NCBI RefSeq assembly: GCF_000172155.1
Contig: NZ_ABIZ01000001.1
Span: 7,039,105 to 7,103,104 of the forward strand
Direction: 5' to 3'
Source: Verrucomicrobium spinosum DSM 4136 = JCM 18804
Lineage (GTDB): Bacteria; Verrucomicrobiota; Verrucomicrobiia; Verrucomicrobiales; Verrucomicrobiaceae
DNA: 64,000 nt
The translations under genes and the position numbers were made by a program. How positions within the stretch are numbered: position 1 is the first letter of the stretch; every line of letters starts with the position of its first letter. Positions 29,917 to 38,449 of this stretch are shown here, one piece after another. Below the pieces are notes generated by a model. The model saw nothing but the letters and a program-made list of their open reading frames with translations, searched no databases and was not told the DNA's origin.

Positions 29917-31332
29917 ATGCGCTGCCTCGTCGTAGGATGTGGTTACTCGGGTGAGAAGCTGGCAGACCTCCTGCATGAAGCAGGACACGAGGTCACCGGG
30001 CTCACCCACTCGCCCGAATCGGCGGAGAGGCTCACTGCCTCCAAGCCGTACCCGGTGCTCGCTGCGGACGTCAGCGAGGAAGCCAGCCTCGCCAGCGTGG
30101 CGGCCACCCTGTCCGGCCCGCCGGATGCGGTCATCCATTGCGCTTCCTCGAACCGGGGTGGTGCCGAGATGTACCGCAAGGTGTACCTGGAGGGCTGCAC
30201 CCATCTCACCGCCCTCTTCCCCCAGGCCCATCTCCTTTTCACCAGCAGCACCAGCGTTTACCCCCAGGTGGACGGCTCTCTGGTGGACGAGACCAGCCCT
30301 GCCGAGCCAGAGCGCGAGACCGGCCGCATCCTCCGCCAGACCGAGGAACTCGTCCTCTCCCACGGCGGCACCGTCACCCGTCTGGCAGGCATCTACGGGC
30401 CCAACCGCTCGTTTGTGCTCAAGAATTTCCTCGAAGGCAAAGCCTCCATTGAAGGTGCCGAAGGCCAGGGGCGCGTGCTCAACCAGATCCATCGCGATGA
30501 TGTGGCCCGGGCCATCATGCACCTGGTGCTGGGCGGACACCGCGGCGTGTTCAACGTGGTGGACGATGCCCCCATGACCCAGCGAGAGTGTTTCAAGCAC
30601 CTGGCCGCCCGTTTCGCCCGCTCTCTCCCACCCGTGGCCCCGCCCAACAACGAGCGGAAACGCGCCTGGACCAACAAGCGTGTCGCCAACGCCGCCCTTC
30701 ACGCCACCGGATTCACGCTCACCTATCCCAGTTATTTCGACGCACTGGACCACGACGCCGCCCTGGTGCCATCCATCCTCACCGAGCTGGGCCTGCCCGT
30801 CACCAGTACCCGCCGCGGGCGCAACATCATCATCGTGGGCCTCATGGGTTCAGGGAAATCAACCGTGGGCCGCATGGCCGCCCACAGTCTCGGGTTTGGG
30901 TTTGTGGACACGGACCAGATCATCATCGAAAAGGCCCGCAAGACCATCCCGGACATCTTCGCGGCGGAAGGCGAGGCCGGGTTCCGTTACCGCGAGACGG
31001 AGGCACTCAAGTCCCTCCTGGGCAAAGAAGGTCTCGTCATCGCCACCGGCGGCGGCATCGTCACCCAGCCGGCCAATCTGCCCATCCTCAAGCAACTGGG
31101 CTACGTCGTCTGGCTGAATGCGGATCCCAACACGCTGTACCAGCGCACCGTCCACAGCAACGACCGCCCCCTGCTGCGCAATCACGACCCTGCCGCCACC
31201 CTGCGCCATCTGTATGAGACCCGCCGTCCCATGTACCAGAAGGCCTGCGATCTTCAGATCGGCACCGACGACCTGACTGCCCAAGACGTGGCCTATGGCC
31301 TGGCCGAAAGTGTGCGCGTGTATTTTAGATAG
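29917..31332 (+). CDS. aroK: Fusion protein: NAD-dependent epimerase-like SDR plus shikimate kinase
   Basis: 471 residues in one uninterrupted frame. Residues 1-285 are an extended SDR similar to YeeZ-type proteins (MRCLVVGCGYSGEKLA dinucleotide loop, TSSTSVYPQ, RLAGIYGP). Residues 296-471 are a full shikimate kinase: Walker A GLMGSGKST (from residue 308), FVDTDQIIIE, RYRETEALKSL, ATGGGIV and NDRPLL. The kinase half phosphorylates shikimate in aromatic amino acid synthesis; the substrate of the SDR half is unknown. Both halves look intact, so this is a real fusion rather than a decayed pair. It is cotranscribed with the amidase. Confidence 0.92.
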   Translation: MRCLVVGCGYSGEKLADLLHEAGHEVTGLTHSPESAERLTASKPYPVLAADVSEEASLASVAATLSGPPDAVIHCASSNRGGAEMYRKVYLEGCTHLTALFPQAHLLFTSSTSVYPQVDGSLVDETSPAEPERETGRILRQTEELVLSHGGTVTRLAGIYGPNRSFVLKNFLEGKASIEGAEGQGRVLNQIHRDDVARAIMHLVLGGHRGVFNVVDDAPMTQRECFKHLAARFARSLPPVAPPNNERKRAWTNKRVANAALHATGFTLTYPSYFDALDHDAALVPSILTELGLPVTSTRRGRNIIIVGLMGSGKSTVGRMAAHSLGFGFVDTDQIIIEKARKTIPDIFAAEGEAGFRYRETEALKSLLGKEGLVIATGGGIVTQPANLPILKQLGYVVWLNADPNTLYQRTVHSNDRPLLRNHDPAATLRHLYETRRPMYQKACDLQIGTDDLTAQDVAYGLAESVRVYFR

Positions 31333-31342
31333 TAGGGGTTAG

Positions 31343-31444
31343 GAGTTAAGGGTTAGACGTTATGAGGGATCTGGCCGAACCTCCCTTCAGCCTCAGAATG
31401 CCCCGCCTCATAACTTCTAACTTCTAACTTCTAACCCTTAACTC
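31343..31444. repeat. Imperfect inverted repeat with heptamer expansion before queG
   Basis: The left arm (31343-31367, GAGTTAAGGGTTAG then GTTATGAGG) is complementary to the right arm (31406-31444), but the right arm carries extra tandem TAACTTC heptamers. The right arm ends 8 bases before the queG start. It could fold as a long hairpin between the two genes. Confidence 0.65.
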
Positions 31445-31452
31445 TCCCCCCC

Positions 31453-32520
31453 ATGCCCCCTGCCGTTCTCAAGTCAGAACTTCAGGAGCTGTCTCGCGAG
31501 CTCGGGTTCTCGGACTGCCGGGTCGCCCTCGCCCTGCCGGCAGCGCATCGGGAGCTGTATGAGCAGTGGGTGGCCGATGGCAAATATGGCGACATGGCCT
31601 GGATGGCCCGCAATGTGGAGCGGCGCATGGACCCCCGCCTGGTACTACCGGGGGCAAAGTCCATCGTCGTCTTTGCGCTGAACTACTTCCAAGGCCCCGG
31701 CCCCCAGCCCGGCCAGTTGGAAGGCCGCATTGCGCGCTACGCGTGGAACAACGACTATCACGACCTCATCGACAAGATGCTCAAGGCCGTGAACAGCTTC
31801 CTGGAAAGCCGCGGCGGCACCCAGCGCTTCTACGTGGACACTGGGCCGGTATTGGAACGCGACTTTGCCAGTGAGTCAGGACTCGGCTGGGGCGGGAAGA
31901 GCACCATGCAGATCCACCGCTCCCTCGGCACCTGGTTCTTCCTGGCGGAGATCCTCACCACCCTGGAGCTGGAGCCAGATTCTCCCGCTCACGATCTCTG
32001 TGGCAAGTGCACCCGCTGCATCACCGCCTGCCCCACCCAGGCCATCACCGCCCCGCGCCGCATGGACGCCCGTCGGTGCATCTCCTACCTCACGATCGAG
32101 AGCAAGAGCCCCATCCCGCTCGAGTTCCGCCGCGCCATCGGTGACCGCCTCTACGGTTGCGATGAGTGCCTCACCGCCTGCCCGTGGAACCGCTTTGCCC
32201 AGACCTCCCACGAAGCCTGGTTCCAGGCCCGCGAGTCCGTGTTCGGCATGCACCTCCGCGACATGCTGACCCTTGATGACGACGCCTTCCGCGCCCTCTT
32301 CGCCAAGTCTCCCATCAAGCGCATCAAGCGCCCCGCCTTCCTCCGCAACGTCTGCGTGGTTTTAGGAAACATCGGCACCGCCGAAGACCTCCCCTCGCTG
32401 GAGTGCGCCGCCCATGACGAGCACCCGCTGATTTCCGAGCACGCGCAGTGGGCGCTGGAGGAGATCCGGTTGAGAATGAAGGATGGCATGAGCCCTCCAA
32501 CAGCAATGGCGAGTCTCTGA
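31453..32520 (+). CDS. queG: Epoxyqueuosine reductase
   Basis: Carries out the last step of queuosine synthesis on tRNA, using cobalamin and two 4Fe-4S clusters. The 355-residue length is right. Cluster motifs are complete: Cys183, 186, 189 and 193 (CGKCTRCITACP) and Cys236, 239 and 243 (GCDECLTACPWN), with a further Cys near RRCISY. The N-terminal region shows the typical KYGDMAWMARN and family DTGPVLERDFA stretches, and the C-terminus forms short HEAT-like helices. The start follows a C-run right after the heptamer repeat, with no clear RBS. Cobalamin use links it thematically with metH, not by position. Confidence 0.95.
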   Translation: MPPAVLKSELQELSRELGFSDCRVALALPAAHRELYEQWVADGKYGDMAWMARNVERRMDPRLVLPGAKSIVVFALNYFQGPGPQPGQLEGRIARYAWNNDYHDLIDKMLKAVNSFLESRGGTQRFYVDTGPVLERDFASESGLGWGGKSTMQIHRSLGTWFFLAEILTTLELEPDSPAHDLCGKCTRCITACPTQAITAPRRMDARRCISYLTIESKSPIPLEFRRAIGDRLYGCDECLTACPWNRFAQTSHEAWFQARESVFGMHLRDMLTLDDDAFRALFAKSPIKRIKRPAFLRNVCVVLGNIGTAEDLPSLECAAHDEHPLISEHAQWALEEIRLRMKDGMSPPTAMASL

Positions 32521-32779
32521 GCCATTAGTTGCCTCCTGCAAGCATCGGACCGCCAGACGGTTGTCGAGACCAGTGCTTGGACCTGAAATCGCCTTTGCTA
32601 CCGATCAACCCACCTTTGCGACCGTGCGGCCCCCAGATTTTGCCTTTTGCACGCAATGCATTGCACTCTTGGGCACCGTCAATGAGATGGCTGCGGATGC
32701 CTGAATACTCGAAATGAGTAATTTACATCTGACACATCTTGTAATTCTCCCGCAAAAGTAGTAGCATCAATGCCTTTTT

Positions 32780-33901
32780 ATGGCTCCATCAATCCCGTTG
32801 TTCAGTGTCTTCATGTCTCCAGAGGCAATTGCGCGCAGCGTCGAAGTGCTCGGCTGCGGCTTCATTGGCCAGGGGCCCCAAGTGGAAGCGTTTGAATCGA
32901 AATTGAAAGATTGGGTGACGTCGCCACACGTTCTCACGCTCAATTCGGGCACTTCCGCCCTCCACCTCGCGCTCCGCCTGGCGGGGGTTGAGCACGGTGA
33001 TGAAGTGATCTCGACCGCCATGACCTGCATGGCAACGAACGTTCCCATCCTTGCCAATGGTGCGCGGATCGTGTGGGCGGACATCAATCCCAAGACTGGC
33101 AACCTCTGCCCGAAGAGTGTGGCGGAAAAGATCACGCCGAAAACCAAGGCGATCGTTTGCGTGGACTGGGGCGGCTATCCCTGCGACTTTACCGAACTGC
33201 GCGCCATCGCGGATCAGCACAAGATCGCCCTCATCGAAGACGCTGCCCACGCCTTTGGCGCCACTTACAAGAACCAGAAGATGGCGGCACTCCCTGACTT
33301 TACCACTTTCTCCTTCCAGGCGATCAAACACGTCACGACCGTGGATGGTGGAGCCCTCATCTGCCGGTCGGAAGAGGACTACAAACGGGGCAAGCTTTTG
33401 AGGTGGTACGGAATCGACCGCGACGTCCCCCGGAAGGACTTCCGCTGCGAAGAGGATGTCCTTGAATTCGGCTACAAATTCCACATGAACGACGTGGCCG
33501 CGAGCATCGGTGTTGCCCAGCTCGACCACGCAGCCCGCATCGTGGGTGCCCACCAGAAGAACGGCGAAACGTACCGGGCGGCTTTCGCCGGGCGCGAAGA
33601 GAGAGGACTGGAGTTGCTGGACTACAAGGACGACCGCAAATCTGCCTTCTGGCTCTTCACCATGCTGGTGGACAATCGCGAGGAGTTCATGAAGTTCATG
33701 GCGGAGCGCGGCATCACCGTCTCCCAGGTTCATGCCAGGAACGACCGCCACACTGTATTCCGCGATTTCCAGACGGAGCTCCCCGGCGTCGATGCCTTCT
33801 CCACCCGCCAGGTCAACCTCCCCGTGGGGTGGTGGCTCAAGGAGGATCAGGTCCAGCACATCATCAGCACGGTGGACGAGTTCTTTCCTAAATCCCGATG
33901 A
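32780..33901 (+). CDS. DegT/DnrJ/EryC1/StrS-family aminotransferase
   Basis: 373-residue PLP enzyme. LTLNSGTSALHLAL binds the cofactor phosphate, EDAAHAFGA supplies the ring-stacking Asp region and Lys183 lies in FQAIKHVTTVDGG. The family makes amino sugars on nucleotide carriers for O-antigens, capsules or glycosylated natural products. It overlaps the next gene by 4 bases (ATGA at 33898), so it starts a three-gene operon with a GNAT and a glycosyltransferase: amino-sugar formation, N-acylation, then transfer. Base composition drops toward A/T in the 250 bases upstream, which look like an islet edge and probably contain the promoter. Confidence 0.92.
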   Translation: MAPSIPLFSVFMSPEAIARSVEVLGCGFIGQGPQVEAFESKLKDWVTSPHVLTLNSGTSALHLALRLAGVEHGDEVISTAMTCMATNVPILANGARIVWADINPKTGNLCPKSVAEKITPKTKAIVCVDWGGYPCDFTELRAIADQHKIALIEDAAHAFGATYKNQKMAALPDFTTFSFQAIKHVTTVDGGALICRSEEDYKRGKLLRWYGIDRDVPRKDFRCEEDVLEFGYKFHMNDVAASIGVAQLDHAARIVGAHQKNGETYRAAFAGREERGLELLDYKDDRKSAFWLFTMLVDNREEFMKFMAERGITVSQVHARNDRHTVFRDFQTELPGVDAFSTRQVNLPVGWWLKEDQVQHIISTVDEFFPKSR

Positions 33902-34374
33902 ACGACGTCCGTATTGAGGAAATGGCGTCCCTGGCTGACGCCCTGGCGGTAGCGCGGATCCGCAATGACTGCCGGGAGTGGTTGACCAACTTCACCGGCC
34001 ACATCAGCCCCCTCACTCAGGCGCGCTGGTGGAAGAGGAAATACTCCCGGCAGGCCCCAAAGCACTACTTCGTCTGGCTGGCCAGAACTCCGGAGGGCCT
34101 CCCCTGTGCCTACACCGCCCTGGCTTACGAGCCGGAGGGGGGCCTTCTCACCGTGTGCGTGTCCCCCGAGTTTCGCCGTCAGGGGCTCGGCGTGGATTTG
34201 CTCAACTTCCTCAGGCGTCAGGACTGGCCGCCGCAGGTGCCGCGCAAGCTGGTGGCCGTGGTCCGCAACGACAACGAGAGATCCTTGAATCTGCACAAGA
34301 AGTTGGGATTTCAGTTTACCGGGAACGACTCTCCCACACTTATGCGTTTTGAACTGGGTCTCGACGCCGCCTGA
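33898..34374 (+). CDS. GNAT-family N-acetyltransferase
   Basis: 158 residues. The acetyl-CoA loop is visible as VSPEFRRQGLGVDLLNFLRR (motif A) and is followed by VRNDNERSLNLHKKLGF (motif B). Its start overlaps the stop of the aminotransferase gene by 4 bases, implying translational coupling. In this setting it probably acylates the amino group introduced by the aminotransferase, as in N-acylated amino-sugar pathways. The assignment to a sugar substrate is by context only. Confidence 0.88.
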   Translation: MNDVRIEEMASLADALAVARIRNDCREWLTNFTGHISPLTQARWWKRKYSRQAPKHYFVWLARTPEGLPCAYTALAYEPEGGLLTVCVSPEFRRQGLGVDLLNFLRRQDWPPQVPRKLVAVVRNDNERSLNLHKKLGFQFTGNDSPTLMRFELGLDAA

Positions 34375-34388
34375 CCTGCCGCTGCCAG

Positions 34389-35495
34389 ATGAACATCCAT
34401 CAGTACTTCGATGCCGTGGGCGAGGATGATCTCACGATCATTTCGGTCTCCTTTCGTTCCGCTTCCCTTCTGCGACAAAATCTGGCGTTGACCCGGAAGC
34501 TCAATCCGGACACGCGGGTTCACTGGATGGTGGTGCAAAACACGCCCGCCCCGGACAACGCATCAGACCTTCAGGAAGACGACCCGGACTTCTATGTCAT
34601 TCCCGGCCCTCGCATCACGAAACGCGAGAAGTCGAACGTCGGCTACGGATCCTTTCACCACGGCAAGGCGCTCAACATGGCCCTGTCCTACGCCATCACC
34701 AGCCACATCCTCCTGCTCGATCCCGATTGCTTCATCGTAAAGGACCAATGGATCCGTGAGGTTCCCGCGCTGATGAGGCGCAAGCAATTCTGCTTCTGGG
34801 GCACCCCCTATCACCCCGAGCGGTTGAATGCGTACAATGTCTTTGGTCGGACCTACATGTATTTCCCCACGGCGATTTGCATGTTCATCGACCGCGCAAG
34901 GCTTCAGAAGAACCTGCACTTCGGCCTGGATTTCACTCCACCTGTGCGGGGCAAGATCAATTCCTTCACGTACCGGGACCGCATCCTGAACGCCGCCAAG
35001 AGCCACCGCTCATCCGTTGGCAAAGCCATTGCCATCGCGCGAGAAGCAGGCATCCGGGGGCTTGTTGACGTGTTCCGGCTTACCAATCTCAAATGGGCTT
35101 GGGACAAGCGCCCAGACATTGGCCACCTCGTGTACGAGCAGTATCACAAGAAGGTCAAAGTCGGGTACACTGCCATGCACTACTCGCGCCCGTTCCCCGC
35201 CTGGTTCAAGCTGCTCAAGGCTCTGGTTCCCCAGCACTGCACCGCCTACCCCAAGCGCAACCACTACTGGACCAAGCAAACGTTCGCCATGCTCCCTCCT
35301 GAAGTTCACGAGCGTTGGGAACAGTTCTTCATCCGGGATGAACCCTTTGCCTTCCACCTCGGCAAGGTCACTTACAATCCGCACAAATCGGATGCAGCTC
35401 TCCTCGCCGAGGTCTTGAGCAAACAATTCGGTCTCGAATTTGAAGTCGCGAGCGAGCCACAGGCCAAAAAGCTTGAGTTGTCTAAGGTCGGGTGA
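34389..35495 (+). CDS. Glycosyltransferase (GT-A/GT2-like)
   Basis: 368 residues with no membrane segments. The N-terminal part follows a GT-A pattern (TIISVSFRSASLLRQNLALT, then HHGKALNMALSYAITSHILLLDPDC), with DPDC as the metal-binding acidic motif. The C-terminal half is unlike classical GT2 proteins and rich in aromatic residues. It lies 14 bases after the GNAT gene and probably uses the acylated sugar nucleotide from that pathway for surface glycan or protein decoration. Confidence 0.75.
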   Translation: MNIHQYFDAVGEDDLTIISVSFRSASLLRQNLALTRKLNPDTRVHWMVVQNTPAPDNASDLQEDDPDFYVIPGPRITKREKSNVGYGSFHHGKALNMALSYAITSHILLLDPDCFIVKDQWIREVPALMRRKQFCFWGTPYHPERLNAYNVFGRTYMYFPTAICMFIDRARLQKNLHFGLDFTPPVRGKINSFTYRDRILNAAKSHRSSVGKAIAIAREAGIRGLVDVFRLTNLKWAWDKRPDIGHLVYEQYHKKVKVGYTAMHYSRPFPAWFKLLKALVPQHCTAYPKRNHYWTKQTFAMLPPEVHERWEQFFIRDEPFAFHLGKVTYNPHKSDAALLAEVLSKQFGLEFEVASEPQAKKLELSKVG

Positions 35496-36043
35496 GCAAG
35501 TCCGCTGTAGCGCGGGAAGCTCCCGCCGATGTCGGATGGCGTGACGGAGAGACGTAACGCCATCTCCGTCGCTCTTGCCTCCACCGTACTCTGCGAGCGC
35601 ACTTCAGGCATAGTCCGGTTGCCTCAACCGGCCCAGTCACCGCAGGGACGTACGTCCCAAGCGCCGATCCTCATCTTCCGCAGTCGGCACACCTCGGCCC
35701 TGCACCTTACAGCACGGGGGACATGAGATTCACGGTCAGCCAATCTGCGGCCCGAAGTTGATCCCAGAATGGGATCTGTAACACAGCCGAATGTTGCCCA
35801 GCCTCAAGCGAGTCTACCTTGGGGTCTTGCCGCGACCAAAGGTCAGGTGTGGAGGCCGACAGCGTTTGCTCAAAGGTGCGCCCCAAAAAGAATCCATCTC
35901 GGACGCAACAGGCGCACTCTCCAACGGTCTGCCTCCATCGCCATCCACTTCCTGCATTCACGGACTACGACACATTCACCTTCTCCCTGCTTCTGCAGTT
36001 TCATCTTCACAGTCCCTTTGATTCATCATAGAGTTCTTGCACC
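35496..36043. other. Non-coding interval with diverged R1 repeat
   Basis: 548 bases at the left edge of an accessory islet. It contains short hairpins (AGCGCGGGAAGCTCCCGC near 35518, CCGGTTGCCTCAACCGG near 35617, GGGACGTACGTCCC near 35645) and R1 copy 2 (35752-35872) with the hairpin GATCCCA-gaa-TGGGATC (35760-35776). No credible gene. Confidence 0.6.
35752..35872 (+). repeat. Dispersed repeat R1, copy 2 (diverged)
   Basis: Aligns with 23303-23423 through shared GTAACACAGCC-type, CCTCAAGCGAGTC and GGCCGAC blocks. In the leading hairpin the innermost pair is A-T here and C-G in copy 1, a compensatory change. Confidence 0.65.
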
Positions 36044-36517
36044 ATGAGAATGGCCCTGGCAATCATGTTCCTCTTCCCCTTCGCATTCATCCCTTGCGAA
36101 GCCCAGCAAAAGCCGGAGGCGAAGTATACTCTGGAGAAGATGCTGGATGCCCCTCGGATTCGCCGCATTCAGATCGAAGAGAGTTCCTTCACTGAGACAT
36201 GGTACCTGCTTTCCTTCATTATGAGCGAAGATATCGCATCCAAGGATCATGTCGCTGGTGCATTGCAGATTGCATCCGAACTTCGATTCCTGAGCTCGAC
36301 CAACCGGGATGGAAAAAAGAAGATGCCGGAGAAGGATGGTTCAGCCCGCTCCATCTTCCAAACCTTCGCCAACCAGTGGGAAGTCCTTATCCTGATTGAT
36401 GGCAACACGGTCTACATCGTCGATGAAGGGGACGAAAAGAGATTCAAACACAGCGTGCTATTCGAAGGGAAATCGAGCGGAAGTAGCTGTCGCATATCCA
36501 GACTGGCGGGAGATTGA
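36044..36517 (+). CDS. Hypothetical exported protein
   Basis: 157 residues with a clean signal peptide (MRMALAIMFLFPFAFIPCEA). The mature part is mixed alpha/beta with a Lys-rich loop (DGKKKMPEKDG) and the strand pair WEVLILIDGNTVYIVDEG. No family is recognised. Codon use is more A/T-rich than in the flanking core genes, as in the next three genes, which suggests acquired DNA. It lies between repeat copies R1 and R2. Confidence 0.6.
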   Translation: MRMALAIMFLFPFAFIPCEAQQKPEAKYTLEKMLDAPRIRRIQIEESSFTETWYLLSFIMSEDIASKDHVAGALQIASELRFLSSTNRDGKKKMPEKDGSARSIFQTFANQWEVLILIDGNTVYIVDEGDEKRFKHSVLFEGKSSGSSCRISRLAGD

Positions 36518-36642
36518 GGTCTGAAACTGACCCGTATTGATGAGCACCGGGCAGACATCGTCTGCGGGGCTAACACATTCCTTATCGGAGCAGTGTGTTT
36601 GGGAAGTGGAATACGCCAGCGTCCTGCACGTGGAGGACCCGA

Positions 36643-36770
36643 GTCTGTCGAAGCTTGGCGATACGGTGAGAAGACGAAGCTTGCAGACGCTTCAGCGAGT
36701 GCCTGCCAAGGAATCTATGTCGTGAAGCACAGACTGACAGGCCTCAAATGGCCCGAGCTTCCCAGGCACA
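36643..36770 (-). repeat. Dispersed repeat R2, copy 2 (inverted)
   Basis: Read in reverse it matches 23529-23657 over most of its length (AGACGCTTCAG, AGTGCCTGCCAAGGAA, AGACTGACAGGC). The terminal GAGCTTCCCAGGCAC segment is flipped relative to copy 1, as if the end hairpin had inverted. It fills most of the 331-base gap 36518-36848, in which I see no gene. Confidence 0.75.
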
Positions 36771-36848
36771 GGCCATTTTGAGAAACGGGCACGACAAAGC
36801 ATTGGCACTTCTTGTTCGACCAGTAGATTCAGCCTCCCTGCCCTTCCC

Positions 36849-37562
36849 ATGATCGCCACCTACGTCCTGGTTGACTATGAAAACGCCCAGCCAGCCCGAA
36901 TCCCCGAGCTGGCGAAGGCCCGGCACAAGGTCCTTGTCTTCCTGAAAGGGAATCAAGACACCGTATCGCTGGAACTGGCAACCGCCCTCCAAAGGCTTGG
37001 GGCGAATGGCGAGTACGTACGCGCCCCAGGGGAAGGGCAACTGGCACTCGATCTTCACATCGCCTACTACTTGGGCAAGCTCACGTGCGACAACCCTCAT
37101 GCCCGTATCCATGTCGTCTCCAACGATTCGCGGTTCGATCCTCTGATCGAGCACCTCAGGAACAACCATCAAGCTGCCGTATCTCGCAGTGACAGTCTCG
37201 ATGCCGTAGTCGCGGCACAGACTCTCATCCCTCCCCCGCTTGAACGGCTCCTCGAATCAGCCGAACTTTGGTTGAGCAATCAACCGCATCACGGACCTCG
37301 CACCCATGCCAAGCTGCACAACAGCCTGAAATCCTTTCTGCCCAAGTCCGTCACCAAAGCAGAGCGCCAGCTCATGATCACTGCACTGCGAGAACGAGGG
37401 TATTTTTCCACCGAGGGGAACAAACTCGTCTGGCCGGGAGATATTCCCCTTCCAACCCAGCGCCCCAACGCTCCAACCACATGGCAACCGGACGACGAAT
37501 CTGCTGAACCGCATGACCCGGATGCGGCATCGGATTGGGATGATGACGATATTCCGTTTTGA
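36849..37562 (+). CDS. PIN-like (PIN_7/NYN-type) nuclease with SSB-like acidic C-terminal tip
   Basis: 237 residues. Residues 1-125 match a PIN-like RNase fold: Asp9, Glu11 and Asn12 in VLVDYENAQ, then Asp68 (QLALDLHIAYY) and Asp93/Asp97 (VVSNDSRFDPLI), a typical acidic active site. Residues 150-195 look like a small winged-helix domain (HAKLHNSLKSFL, ALRERGYF). The linker is disordered and the protein ends SDWDDDDIPF. That tip is almost the same as the conserved end of bacterial SSB (DFDDDIPF), which binds RecO, PriA, RecQ, ExoI and others. SSB-like targeting is therefore plausible for this nuclease, but it is an inference. The gene sits alone in a repeat-bounded islet. Confidence 0.8.
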   Translation: MIATYVLVDYENAQPARIPELAKARHKVLVFLKGNQDTVSLELATALQRLGANGEYVRAPGEGQLALDLHIAYYLGKLTCDNPHARIHVVSNDSRFDPLIEHLRNNHQAAVSRSDSLDAVVAAQTLIPPPLERLLESAELWLSNQPHHGPRTHAKLHNSLKSFLPKSVTKAERQLMITALRERGYFSTEGNKLVWPGDIPLPTQRPNAPTTWQPDDESAEPHDPDAASDWDDDDIPF

Positions 37563-37590
37563 CCGCCGCAAGAGGAAGAAGATTGCTTGA

Positions 37591-37960
37591 ATGAAGAAGA
37601 TGATCGTGACCGCATTCATGATTGCCACGGCTTCCTGTGTTGCCACCACCCAACACAGCGGTGGAGAACAGGTTCAACTTGACCCTCCAATCAGGGTTCC
37701 AGGGGCAGCTGGTCCACATCAGTTGTAACGGCAAGACCCTCTTCAACGAAGAAACTACGACGGACCCGTCCACTGGCCTTTCCAAGTCGCTCTCCATTCA
37801 TCTTCCTCAGAGAGGATCGATCATCATCAATCTACAGTCACAACAGATTTCAACAAAGTTAAGCTATACAACCAGCAAAGGTCGCCACTTCGGCGTGCGT
37901 TTGGAAGAACGCCGCAAGCTTGTAGCGCGTCAGCAGCAGCAGCCTTTTGTGTATGACTAG
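37591..37960 (+). pseudogene. Frameshifted small lipoprotein gene
   Basis: ATG 37591 opens a good lipoprotein signal (MKKMIVTAFMIATASCVATT, Cys at residue 16), but this frame stops after about 45 codons. The next frame, entered near 37665, continues with a beta-rich body (FNLTLQSGFQGQLVHISCNG to QQQQPFVYD) and stops at 37960. Joining the two needs a +1 shift between about 37660 and 37675. Either the gene is broken or there is a single-base sequence error. The family is unknown; the body resembles a small beta-sandwich. Confidence 0.55.
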
Positions 37961-37983
37961 CAGTGGCAACGAGCAAACAAAAG

Positions 37984-38373
37984 ATGAAAACACAACAAAC
38001 CGTTGTCAGCATCGCCATCCTTGACTGGTATGATGGCGTTGTCTCCGGCGTGATTCAGACGCAAGAAACATGGGCTCTCGCCGCACTGCTCGCCTTCGAG
38101 CCTGACGAGCGACGCAGACTCTACGCTATCATCGAAATTCCAGAAGCGACCGCGCAGGATTGGGTTGCCAACCCACCTGGGACGTTGTCGCTGGCGCAGA
38201 TCAAACTGGACCCCAAATCCACCTACATCTCCCTCAACGAGCCTGACTTGAATGAAGTCCTTGTTCTCCGATCAGCGACCCAAGACGAGACGGACATGAT
38301 GTTGGCTGCCAATTTTGTCGACATCGATCACGCAGTCCAACCCGAGGCCATTGCCTATTGGTTGCAAACCTGA
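37984..38373 (+). CDS. Hypothetical cytoplasmic protein
   Basis: 129 residues from ATG 37984; GTG 37963 would add seven residues. There is no signal peptide or membrane segment. The sequence is acidic, with a strand-rich start (TVVSIAILDWYDGVVSGVI) and a helical middle (ALAALLAFEPDERRRLYAIIEIP). It resembles small immunity-like or SMI1-like proteins only in general character, and I do not assign a family. It starts 23 bases after the frameshifted lipoprotein gene and is the last gene of the A/T-richer islet. Confidence 0.55.
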   Translation: MKTQQTVVSIAILDWYDGVVSGVIQTQETWALAALLAFEPDERRRLYAIIEIPEATAQDWVANPPGTLSLAQIKLDPKSTYISLNEPDLNEVLVLRSATQDETDMMLAANFVDIDHAVQPEAIAYWLQT

Positions 38374-38449
38374 CCCGCCGTGACCGCGACAGTGACGGGA
38401 AACACGAACTGCCTGAAAAGCCCTCCCCGCCAGCACGTATGGTTGCCTC

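Noticed and set aside
37622-37960. Independent gene starting at ATG 37622
   Set aside because: Its first codons overlap the lipoprotein signal read in another frame; a frameshifted lipoprotein explains both halves better.
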